From assembly GCA_049840435.1 (NCBI GenBank), contig JASGKY010000043.1, forward strand, positions 62,001-126,000: a stretch of DNA of 64,000 nt. Reading direction: 5' to 3'. Position 1 is the first letter of the stretch. Every line of letters starts with the position of its first letter. The notes below the pieces were generated by a model. That model was not told the origin of the DNA, did no database searches, and was given only the letters and a program-made list of their open reading frames with translations. This stretch comes from JADLHS01 sp049840435 (lineage in GTDB: Bacteria; Verrucomicrobiota; Verrucomicrobiia; Limisphaerales; JADLHS01). Of this stretch, positions 54,973-63,151 are shown piece by piece. The position numbers were made by a program, and so were the translations under genes.

Positions 54973-56594
54973 TTCTCATCGGACTCATTCTCGTCAAAAT
55001 CTTCTTCGCTGTCTTCGTCCTTGCTCTCCTCCTCGTCCTCGCGGGCTTTCCTAGGACTGGCAATTCCTCCTGAAGTTGCTGCCGTGGAAGTCGGCAAATC
55101 TTTTCTTCCATCTGCACTCGCCTTGAACAACGCGATCATGTGTTCGCACGGGCCCTTGCTCAACAGATGCTCCTGAAAAAATGCGCAACTGCACGTGCCG
55201 AAAATGATTCGCTCGGGATCACCCACCACGATCTCGGTCTTGTCCGACTCAACGCTGCCGGAGACCCGCCAGTCGCGATAAATCACTTCGCGTTCCATCA
55301 TCTCGCCCGTGGTCGGATTCCGGGTGCGTCGTACTTTCCGGTTCTCCGAGGGTTCGCAACGCACAAATGGCACCGCATGTTTCGCGATCAGAACGTTGGC
55401 CTTGTGCAGCCGCTCGTCTGGTGGGAAGAATTTCGCCTCGTCGATCGGCTCCTCGAACAGCTCTCGATATCGAAAGCCACGCGTTTCCACGTCGAAAATG
55501 GCCCGCCCCTGCCGACACAGCCGTTCGCACGCACGCCAGACGGCATCGGGCGGTTGATTCAACGTGGCGGCAATTTGCTTCGGAGTGGCGTGAAAAGCGT
55601 TGCGCAACAATTGCTGCACCGGCGCAATCAACTCGTCCTGTGCGGCGGTGGTGTCACTCAACAGATCAAAGCTGCCCGCCTCAGTCCACGATTGGCTGCT
55701 CCAGCCGGAAAGCCCGAGCACGAAGGTCAGGTCCGGCATCTTCACCACGTAGAAACTCGGCAGACCGCGACCTTTCAGATAAATATCCACGCTCGTCGCA
55801 AACGGCAGCAAAGGTTCGATCAAGTTTAGGCGCCGACGCCCCCAGGTCCGGATGACCTTTGGTTCGGTGTAATTGTGTTCCGCGCCACGCAACCGGATGG
55901 TTTCCTCCCACGGCTCGAGCACGATGCGCGCTTCTTTACCCGGCGTAAATTCGTAACGCAACGCTCGCGGCGACACTTTGGCCTTCGTGTAACGCAAATA
56001 GCGAATCGCTGCGAGCAAGTCTGCCGGGCGCACTGTCAGCCGCGTGCCCGGCATTGCCATCGCGCCGGTCACTTGCAAAAAGCCGCGCACCCAGTTGTCT
56101 GGCAATTCCACTTTTTGTTCGAAGCGTCCACCTGCGCCTTTGGTTTTCACCTCAAATCCTTCCGCGCCCACGCGCAGCCAGGTTTCCCGACTCGACCGCA
56201 ATTCGTTCAGCGCGCCCCACAACCACGCCGTGAAATCCACATTGGTCGTCCCGGTAACGATTTCACCTTCGGCTGCAAACATGTCTGGATTCGCAATCAC
56301 CATCGCATACACGCTTTGGTCCTGGCTGAAGGTTTCAAAAAATATCCGATCCGGGTGCACCGTGATGACCGGATCAAGAATCCAGCTCATCAAATCGCCT
56401 TGCGATTCCCAGATATCATTCGACCAGATGGCCTCACCCAGCGCGCGGAGCGTGAATCGCAACAGCGGCACATTGCGCGTCACCCGACCATGAAAACGCA
56501 CCGGCCTGCGGGCGTTGGCGGAAATCCCCAGCAACGCGTGATCGCGACTAGAATCCAGCACGCTCGGACTGGCGTAATCAAAGGCGACGATCAT
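54957..56594 (-). CDS. Winged-helix / SWIM zinc-finger protein (type XIII retron WHSWIM component)
   Basis: 545 residues. The N-terminal ~340 residues are a mixed alpha/beta region of unknown fold. A winged helix follows (~345-395: HATPKQIAATLNQPPDAVWR, ACERLCRQGRAIFDV). The SWIM zinc finger is complete: C468-x-C470-x12-C483-x-H485 (GTCSCAFF...KGPCEHMI). The last ~40 residues are extremely acidic (EDEEESKDEDSEEDFDENES). Its start overlaps the stop of the upstream gene (ATGA, 56591-56594), and its end encodes the 5' arm of the retron ncRNA. SWIM fingers bind nucleic acid or protein; in the retron it could hold msDNA or act as effector or antitoxin, which is inferred. Confidence 0.85.
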   Translation of the reverse strand: MIVAFDYASPSVLDSSRDHALLGISANARRPVRFHGRVTRNVPLLRFTLRALGEAIWSNDIWESQGDLMSWILDPVITVHPDRIFFETFSQDQSVYAMVIANPDMFAAEGEIVTGTTNVDFTAWLWGALNELRSSRETWLRVGAEGFEVKTKGAGGRFEQKVELPDNWVRGFLQVTGAMAMPGTRLTVRPADLLAAIRYLRYTKAKVSPRALRYEFTPGKEARIVLEPWEETIRLRGAEHNYTEPKVIRTWGRRRLNLIEPLLPFATSVDIYLKGRGLPSFYVVKMPDLTFVLGLSGWSSQSWTEAGSFDLLSDTTAAQDELIAPVQQLLRNAFHATPKQIAATLNQPPDAVWRACERLCRQGRAIFDVETRGFRYRELFEEPIDEAKFFPPDERLHKANVLIAKHAVPFVRCEPSENRKVRRTRNPTTGEMMEREVIYRDWRVSGSVESDKTEIVVGDPERIIFGTCSCAFFQEHLLSKGPCEHMIALFKASADGRKDLPTSTAATSGGIASPRKAREDEEESKDEDSEEDFDENESDENNEGR

Positions 56595-58462
56595 GCCGCC
56601 TGCCTTTCGTAAACCACCGGTTGTTCCTTGACTCCGCGCAACTCCGGCCAGCGATGCAGCACCTGCGCGATCAATCCCAAGAGTCGTTCCTTGGGATACC
56701 GCGTGTCGGGCAGATTCAGCGCATCCTTGGCCCGTTCCAAAATCAAGCGTGCCGACTCAATCGTGTTCGCCGCGTTTGCCAACGCCCGAAACGCCAGCGT
56801 GCGCGTGTCATTCTGCATCGGGCGCAACAGTGTTCCCAACAACAGTGGCAAATGATTTACCGCTTGTTGCCGGGCGCGCTCGTCTTCGAGTCCGAGTGTG
56901 CGATACGCCAAAGCCATCACGTGAATCTCCGCGCCTTCCACCAGATCGGCCAGACTACGGGGATCAGCCAGATAAGCCGCCGCCGACCGCTCAAACAACA
57001 GCCGCGCCAGCCGGTTTTGTTTGATGAGCGGGTTGTATTGATAAATCGAGTAGGCTGGGACTTTGCTCAATACATTCGCCGCGCGTCGCGAGAAAATCGC
57101 CTCGTCCGACTTCAGCGTCGCGTAATAGTCCGCCAGGCGGTCTGCTTCCCCGACCAGCTTGGGCGCATTGCCCCAGCGCTCATAGCGCGTCACGATCCGG
57201 CTCGCCAACGAATCAATCATTTCCTCGTCACCAACTGCGATGAACCGGTCCAGCAGCTTGGAATAATTTTCGCCCCAGAGGTTGGGCATCACATGCAGCC
57301 GGAACGGACCACGAATCAGGTCGGGAAACCGTTCATAAAATTTCAGCGCCAACCCGACGTTGAGCTGATGCACCGTGGTCAGTCCGAAACCGGGCCAATT
57401 CCATTCGCGCGATGCACCTGCCAGTGCCATGAGCCGTTCCACGATCTGTGCTTGGGGCAGCGAGGTGTCTTCCACCAGCCACCGGACCTCCTTGTTAAAC
57501 TCGCTGGGGCCGCTGCAGACGCGCATCAGCGCGGCCCACAAATCCCACCAACCTTTCTCCCGCGCGTAATCCGCCATCTTGCCGTAGCTGCCCCGCGTGA
57601 ACCATCCGCCCCAGACCGAACGCAGATGTCGCATGATGTAGGGAAACACGTCGCGCCCACGCCGCTCGACGATGCGATAAAAACTCTCCGCAAGATTTAA
57701 TGCGGCACCTTCCGGATGCCGTCGTTCCAATTCGCGGACGAGTTCAGTTGCGTCGTTTATCCGTTCGCACAGGTCGAGGCAGTCCTTCGCCCAATCCGCC
57801 AGCGACACCTGTCTGCGATACAGCTTCCATCGAAAATCCTCGTCCTTTTTCGCATCAGCCAGTGCGACGAGCCGACCCCAGAGCTTGCGTTTATCGCCGC
57901 CATACCAATTGCTTGGCAGATGGCGCAGGATGAAAACCGATGCGGCCTTGGGATCAAGCCCGTAAAGCGCACAGGCACTGTCTTCGGTGAATTGAAACCA
58001 CAGATCAAACTTGCGCAGCACCATTTGCCGCTTCCCTGTAGTGTCCGCACTTCGATAGCGCGACAGCAATTCGCGCGTGATCTCCTCCGACCGTTTATCA
58101 CGCACCTGCCAGTTGTATTTCGCCTCCAGCTTCCATTCATAAAGCCGCCGGAACAAATCGGCGTCGTCATTCTTGTCCACCTGATCGAGCCAGGACTCGA
58201 GAATTACGCCTTTATCACCCTTCCAACGGATTTGTTCCGAACGAAACTTCGGTAACACCATGTAAGTACTGAAGCGGGACAGAATGAACGGTCGAAACAA
58301 AATGCGGTTGCGCCGATACAACTCCGGCCCAAACAACCAAGTGAACCCGGCAAAGGAAATCTCCACCGCCGCGAGTTTTTCCAATTCCTCGCGCAACGCC
58401 GCATCCGCCAGCGGCTGCTTCAGCAGCGAGCGGATGGTTTGCTCTAGTTCCTTTGGAGTCAT
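56591..58462 (-). CDS. HEAT/ARM-like helical repeat protein (type XIII retron ARM component)
   Basis: 623 residues, entirely helical in appearance. No signal peptide, no enzyme motif. Repeating helix pairs rich in Leu/Ala/Arg/Trp occur throughout (LFRRLYEWKLEAKYNWQVRD, FPYIMRHLRSVWGGWFTRGS, RLADYYATLKSDEAIFSRRA, TRTLAFRALANAANTIESAR), as in HEAT/ARM scaffolds. An identifiable cysteine or metal cluster is absent. Neighbour order (this gene, SWIM, ncRNA, RT) and the ATGA overlap with the SWIM gene mark them as one functional unit. The assignment as ARM component rests on this context together with my recollection of the type XIII definition; a profile search would settle it. Confidence 0.75.
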   Translation of the reverse strand: MTPKELEQTIRSLLKQPLADAALREELEKLAAVEISFAGFTWLFGPELYRRNRILFRPFILSRFSTYMVLPKFRSEQIRWKGDKGVILESWLDQVDKNDDADLFRRLYEWKLEAKYNWQVRDKRSEEITRELLSRYRSADTTGKRQMVLRKFDLWFQFTEDSACALYGLDPKAASVFILRHLPSNWYGGDKRKLWGRLVALADAKKDEDFRWKLYRRQVSLADWAKDCLDLCERINDATELVRELERRHPEGAALNLAESFYRIVERRGRDVFPYIMRHLRSVWGGWFTRGSYGKMADYAREKGWWDLWAALMRVCSGPSEFNKEVRWLVEDTSLPQAQIVERLMALAGASREWNWPGFGLTTVHQLNVGLALKFYERFPDLIRGPFRLHVMPNLWGENYSKLLDRFIAVGDEEMIDSLASRIVTRYERWGNAPKLVGEADRLADYYATLKSDEAIFSRRAANVLSKVPAYSIYQYNPLIKQNRLARLLFERSAAAYLADPRSLADLVEGAEIHVMALAYRTLGLEDERARQQAVNHLPLLLGTLLRPMQNDTRTLAFRALANAANTIESARLILERAKDALNLPDTRYPKERLLGLIAQVLHRWPELRGVKEQPVVYERQAA

Positions 58463-58469
58463 ATGGTTG

Positions 58470-59192
58470 TTATATGCGGCTGAGCACCTTCAGTGCAATG
58501 ACCGCGATTATCGCAGCGGCATTGGCTACCACTCCGATGATGGCCCAGGGCAAGCCTGTCGCTTGTCCGGCCTTGCGGACAATGGAGACAATGGCAAAGA
58601 GGCCGAGTGAAAAATAGGTCAATCCGAGCGCGAGCACTGGGCGGAAATAACCGCCGAATCCGACGGCTTTGCTTCCAAAGATTGTGACCCAGGCAAGCCC
58701 TCCTCCGACGAGAGCGCAAACCGCCAGGAAACTTCGGTTCGGGATTACCGTCATGGTATCTGTCTTGCCAGAAATGTAGTCGAGTAGAGCATCGCGATAA
58801 GCCCCTTCCCCCGTATCGGCCACGATCGTGTTCTGGTATCGAAGCGCCAACTGGATTTTGATTTGAGCCGGATTGGCGGTATCCATGGCGACGGTCAGGA
58901 GCTTTGGGGTTTTCGCATGGGTGAAAGCCCCCACATCTTCAAAATGCGCGCCGCCTTGAAGAAACTCCTCGGGATTACCCGTTGGGGTGAATCCCAATTC
59001 TGCAAGCCGATGCTGCAGGCGTTCGGCGAACTGCGACATTTGCCCTTGTGTGGTGATGATTTCGATGCGGCGGAGAAAATCTCCGAATTGCCAACCACCC
59101 AAGGCAGCGCCGATAAACCACGCAATCACAATGCTGCCAATGATCAATCCGAACATGAAGGCTTGGTTAACTAAATCGGCGGGTAGTTGCAT
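58470..59192 (-). CDS. Small membrane protein of unknown function, retron operon
   Basis: 240 residues. One N-terminal membrane helix (AFMFGLIIGSIVIAWFIGAA, ~11-32), a ~115-residue soluble domain (TQGQMSQFAERLQHRLAELG, LLTVAMDTANPAQIKIQLAL, ISGKTDTM), then three C-terminal helices (FLAVCALVGGGLAWVTIFG, PVLALGLTYFSLGLFAIVSI, WAIIGVVANAAAIIAVIALK). It lies 7 bp before the HEAT/ARM gene and 17 bp after the helicase gene, so it is probably cotranscribed with both. No family is recognised. A membrane effector activated by the retron is possible, because many defence effectors are membrane proteins, but the sequence gives no direct evidence. Confidence 0.75.
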   Translation of the reverse strand: MQLPADLVNQAFMFGLIIGSIVIAWFIGAALGGWQFGDFLRRIEIITTQGQMSQFAERLQHRLAELGFTPTGNPEEFLQGGAHFEDVGAFTHAKTPKLLTVAMDTANPAQIKIQLALRYQNTIVADTGEGAYRDALLDYISGKTDTMTVIPNRSFLAVCALVGGGLAWVTIFGSKAVGFGGYFRPVLALGLTYFSLGLFAIVSIVRKAGQATGLPWAIIGVVANAAAIIAVIALKVLSRI

Positions 59193-59209
59193 AAATCACA
59201 ATTAATCAG

Positions 59210-59836
59210 TCACTTGATTATCTCTGCGTAACCTTTCTTCACTTTTTCTGCGATTAGGTTTTCCGCCTCGCGCTTTGTTTTCGCTTCGTCGGGAAAATTC
59301 TTCGTCTGTGACTGGCCCGCAGTTCCAATCCGGCCAAAACGAACGGTGAAAGAAATGCCGGAAACAGAAATCTCCCAAAATTTCTGCGATGGGCCGCCCA
59401 CGAATTCAAAGCGACGAGTTGTGCCGGGCGGGGCAATGGCCGGCGCAACTGGCGGCACCGGCGTCGCATCTGTCCTATTCGTCTCAGTCTGTATTGGCTG
59501 TGGCGGAGCGGGTGTCGTGGTCGGCGGTGCGGCTGGCAGTGCAAGAGTTTCCGCCGAGGCTTCCTCCTCCTCTGGCTCAACCTCTGCCTCCTGGCCTTGC
59601 AGCAATTTCTCGATGCGCGTCAACACGTCATCCGGCATGTGATACCAATCCTTCGTCAGCACCAAGGCAAACCGCCAGCCGAACGCTTTCAAAATGGACG
59701 GCTGCATCAAGTAACGGTCCAGCAGGTTCGGATTCGCGTAGTGCCCGTGCGGTATCCACGAGGATGCCGAGTTGATACAGACTGTCGGTTTTGCTGCGCA
59801 CGGCGAGATCGCACCGAAACTTGGACTGACCGACAT
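59210..59836 (-). CDS. Nuclease C-terminal half plus WGR domain (fragment of the helicase gene)
   Basis: From about residue 25 the 208-residue frame shows nuclease C-terminal sequence (HYANPNLLDRYLMQPSILKA, FGWRFALVLTKDWYHMPDDV), then a Glu-rich and Pro/Thr-rich linker, then a WGR domain of ~60 residues (KFWEISVSGISFTVRFGRIG, KNFPDEAKTKREAENLIAEK) to the stop at 59210. WGR domains bind DNA ends or nicked DNA in PARP-type proteins. The first ~25 residues are out-of-frame noise. Confidence 0.75.
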   Translation of the reverse strand: MSVSPSFGAISPCAAKPTVCINSASSWIPHGHYANPNLLDRYLMQPSILKAFGWRFALVLTKDWYHMPDDVLTRIEKLLQGQEAEVEPEEEEASAETLALPAAPPTTTPAPPQPIQTETNRTDATPVPPVAPAIAPPGTTRRFEFVGGPSQKFWEISVSGISFTVRFGRIGTAGQSQTKNFPDEAKTKREAENLIAEKVKKGYAEIIK

Positions 59837-61364
59837 TCAGGTCCACCTCATAGCCCCGCTCGCGCAACGCGCCGGCCAATTTCTCCACCACCGCATCGCC
59901 CTTGCTCAAAGGCGCAAGCGCCTTGCGGCTGAGGGGATTCAAATTCTCCAACACCCGGCGCGCGGTGGCTTCGTCGCCCTTCGAGACGGCTTCGGCGTAA
60001 TACAGGAAATTCTTCAGGCTGTTCGCGCCGTCGTTGTAGTCGTTGGTGATGTCGTGGTGCTGGATGGAACTCACAATCGCCATGTGATGCTTGGCACGGG
60101 AGAAAATGACATTCAACCGCTTCTCGCCGCCGCGCTGGTTGATCGGACCAAAGTTCATCAGCATCCGGCCATTCGCGTCGTGTCCGTAACAGACGCTCAT
60201 GATGATGATGTCGCGCTCGTCGCCTTGAACGTTCTCCAAATTCTTCACGAATAGCCCGCAGAACACGTCGTTTTCTTCGCGCACATACTCGGTTTCCAAG
60301 AGGGCCGCGAAGGTCGCGTCCTCATCCGCCAGTCGGCTCAACGCGCTTTCCAACTCACCTTGTTGCGCTTCCGAGAACGCCACCAGACCGATGCTGAGTT
60401 TCGTATCGCGCTTCAGAATCTCACGAACCATCTGCGCGATGTAAGCGGCCTCATTTGGATTACGGCGATCTTCGTAAAGACCGTTCTCCATGAAGTGAAA
60501 ACTGATGCTGCGCGCGAGCAAAGCGTCCACATTCGCACCCCCTTGTTCGTTGGCCGTGACAATCAACTCGGGCCGATCCGCGATCGCACGCTGCCGGTCG
60601 GGAATGGTGTAGAGATTGCCGCTGTAGAACGCCGAGTTGGAAAAGCTAATGAGCGCTTCGTAGCGGCTGCGATAATGCCAGGCCAGCAGCGTGGACGGCA
60701 GATTCTGGGCGGATTGCGTGAGGAAGCTGTCCGAATCCAGGTCCACTTCGATGCGTTCGCCTTCCTCTTCGACAATGACGCTTTCATCGTCCGTCTTGGC
60801 GCTGGCGAAGAATGTGGTCGGCGGCAATTGCATCTCGTCGCCCACGACGATGGTCTGATGCGAGCGGTAGATGGCCGGGATTGCCTCCTCCATCGGAATC
60901 TGGCTGGCTTCGTCAAAGATCACGACGTCGAACAACTCTGGGTCGAGCGGCAACGTGTCCGAAACGCTCAGCGGACTCATCAGCCAGATGGGTTTCAAAT
61001 CCTGGATGACCTGACCAGTTTCGCCCGCCGCGAGGTCGCGAATGGATTTGTAGCGCATCGTCTTGCCGAACTCGTGTTCGAGGTCGCGCCGGCCCGCCGC
61101 GTAGGATTTCTTGAACGACTTTTGCTCTTGGTTGAGTTGGGCAGCGGGCAAGGAGGAGATGTTGACGTGTTCGAGGAATTTCTGCCGCACCGCCATGCGG
61201 AGGCTGCGGGCGTTCAGGCCGAGCCATTCACGATAACGCTTTTCCAACAGCTCCATCTTGCGGAGGAGTGTGCGTCCCTCGAACCGGTTCACCGCCCGGT
61301 CTTCACGATAAACCTGGTTCACACTCTTATGACCGATGGCCGCTTCGAACTCGCTCAAAGGCAC
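59628..61364 (-). CDS. Helicase C-terminal fragment with Walker B and nuclease start
   Basis: The largest intact piece (578 residues): VVIFDEASQIPMEEAIPAIY and TIVVGDEMQLPPTTFF (motifs II/III), SLLAWHYRSRYEALISFSNS-like motif IV region, LVAFSEAQQGELESALSRLA, VQGDERDIIIMSVCYGHDAN and GGEKRLNVIFSRAKHHMAIV (motifs V-VI, AAA_12 type), followed by the nuclease N-half (GYEVDLNVGQSKFRCDLAVR). The frame is lost near 59750, after which the nuclease C-half and the WGR domain are read in the frame 59210-59836. Confidence 0.75.
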   Translation of the reverse strand: MPLSEFEAAIGHKSVNQVYREDRAVNRFEGRTLLRKMELLEKRYREWLGLNARSLRMAVRQKFLEHVNISSLPAAQLNQEQKSFKKSYAAGRRDLEHEFGKTMRYKSIRDLAAGETGQVIQDLKPIWLMSPLSVSDTLPLDPELFDVVIFDEASQIPMEEAIPAIYRSHQTIVVGDEMQLPPTTFFASAKTDDESVIVEEEGERIEVDLDSDSFLTQSAQNLPSTLLAWHYRSRYEALISFSNSAFYSGNLYTIPDRQRAIADRPELIVTANEQGGANVDALLARSISFHFMENGLYEDRRNPNEAAYIAQMVREILKRDTKLSIGLVAFSEAQQGELESALSRLADEDATFAALLETEYVREENDVFCGLFVKNLENVQGDERDIIIMSVCYGHDANGRMLMNFGPINQRGGEKRLNVIFSRAKHHMAIVSSIQHHDITNDYNDGANSLKNFLYYAEAVSKGDEATARRVLENLNPLSRKALAPLSKGDAVVEKLAGALRERGYEVDLNVGQSKFRCDLAVRSKTDSLYQLGILVDTARALRESEPAGPLLDAAVHFESVRLAVCLGADEGLVSHAG

Positions 61365-62299
61365 TGGCGCGTGACGCAGCGCGTGAGTGAAAGCATCTGG
61401 TAAATCGGCCAGTCTCGCTCAGGATGGGCGACAGCTCGGCCAGCGTGCCGGTCTGGGCCCGCAATTTGCCCAACACTTCTGCCAGTTCTGGAAATTCAAA
61501 CTGCTCATGCTCAGCCAGGGCGGCACTCAAGGTGTCATCCAGAGCAGTAAACCGATCGTGGATGCCGGCCAGATTATCAATCAGCGTGCCCGCCTCGGCA
61601 GACTCCGCGAGTAACTTGAGCAGCGCCTTGATGGACGGATGCGCCAAGCGCGCATCGTTCCTCATCTCGGCGACTTGCGCACGGAAAGCTTCCACATCTT
61701 CCACCCGCCATTCGGTGGCTGCTTGCTGTTGCAACGCTTGAAATTCAGCGAGTGCTTTGTGCTGGGCCGACAGGTCGCTGAGGATTTTGCTCCACGCTGG
61801 CGCGAACAGCGTGTTGCGAAAAGTCGTAACGTGCTTGGAGAGTTTTCTTCAAGCGCCAGAATGCGGGCTGCAGAAAACGGAAGATGGATTTCTCAAAGGA
61901 CTGGGCTTGCGCGAGCGCATTCTCGGTGTCATCGGGCGACAAGCGCGTCCCGCCAGCCGGTCGTTTTCTCCTGCGCCTTGTGCACAGCTTTAGCCCTCTT
62001 GTCGAGGCCAGCGGCCAGCGTGGCAAACGATTGTTCCGTCGGTCCATGGGTCAGCACGCTGATCAGATTGCGCTCGGCCAATGGACGCACCCGAACCGCA
62101 AACTCTAGGATGGTTTGAATTTCCTCAAAGGTGTCCCACAACTCGCCGGGCAAGCCGGACAGTTCCAAAGCGCTTTCAATCGCATCCAGCAAATCTTCAG
62201 CTTGATCCAGATGCTTCGAGAGCGCCTCCAACGGACGATCCGCTTGCAAAACCCCTTTACCCAGCCAGCGCAAGCGGATGTTTAGCGAAGCAGAGTTCT

Positions 62300-63151
62300 T
62301 CACCCAGATCGGTAAGCGCCGCTTGCAGACGGCTGATGACGTCGCCGTGCTGCTGCCACAACGGATATTCCGGCAGCAGATCTTCGATTTCGGGTGGCAG
62401 TTCGCGACGCCCGCCCGCGCAGCTCGACCAGCCGATGTAGCAGCGCTCGCACGGCAATGCCGGTGTGCGCTTGCGCCTCGCGCATCACATCGGAAAAACG
62501 CCGCAGCGTCGCGATGTCCTGTTCCATCGCCTTCAAGGTTTTGGTCCGCAGCGACTCGGCCTCGGGATCAAGGTCCGTTTGGCTCAAAAACTTTTCGTAG
62601 GTCTGTTTGAGATTTTGGATGAAGGCCTTTTTATCCGTCTGCGAATCGTGGATCAGACAGCACAGTTCATCCAAGCCCTGCTGGCGTAAACGATGGAAGA
62701 CCACGTCAATGGCAGCGCGCTTCTCGCACACGAACAGCACCCGCTTCCCACGCGCAACATAATCCGCGATGAGGTTCGTGATGGTCTGCGATTTGCCGGT
62801 GCCGGGCGGACCTTGGATGATGTAACTCGCGCCCGTGCGTGCCCGCGCGATGGCCGAGGCTTGCGTAGCGTCACAGGAAATCACCAGGTGCTGATCGGCA
62901 AGATCGAGCGCGGGGGACTGTGCTTCTTCGGGCGGCTTCGGCGTAAGTGAGAACACCGTGTCGAACGCCCCGCTGGCCATATCCGTCTCGATGAGCTTCG
63001 CGTAATCGCGCACCAGCGTCATTTTCCGGTAATTGAAATTTCCCAGCGTCTGGCTGCACAGGTCAAAGTCCCATGAATATGGATTCTGATTGTCCCCTTC
63101 GCGCAAGGCGAACATCTGCCGTTCTGTCTCCAGCGACTTTACCCGCTTCAA
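62300..63151 (-). CDS. Helicase fragment with Walker A
   Basis: Longest intact N-terminal helicase piece (283 residues): YSWDFDLCSQTLGNFNYRKM, ISCDATQASAIARARTGASY, then IIQGPPGTGKSQTITNLIAD and RVLFVCEKRAAIDVVFHRLR, the start of an AAA_11-type SF1 helicase. The reading is lost near 62410 in LVELRGRASRTATR, where the neighbouring frame continues with RRELPPEIEDLLPEYPLWQQ. Confidence 0.7.
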   Translation of the reverse strand: MKRVKSLETERQMFALREGDNQNPYSWDFDLCSQTLGNFNYRKMTLVRDYAKLIETDMASGAFDTVFSLTPKPPEEAQSPALDLADQHLVISCDATQASAIARARTGASYIIQGPPGTGKSQTITNLIADYVARGKRVLFVCEKRAAIDVVFHRLRQQGLDELCCLIHDSQTDKKAFIQNLKQTYEKFLSQTDLDPEAESLRTKTLKAMEQDIATLRRFSDVMREAQAHTGIAVRALLHRLVELRGRASRTATRNRRSAAGISVVAAARRRHQPSASGAYRSG

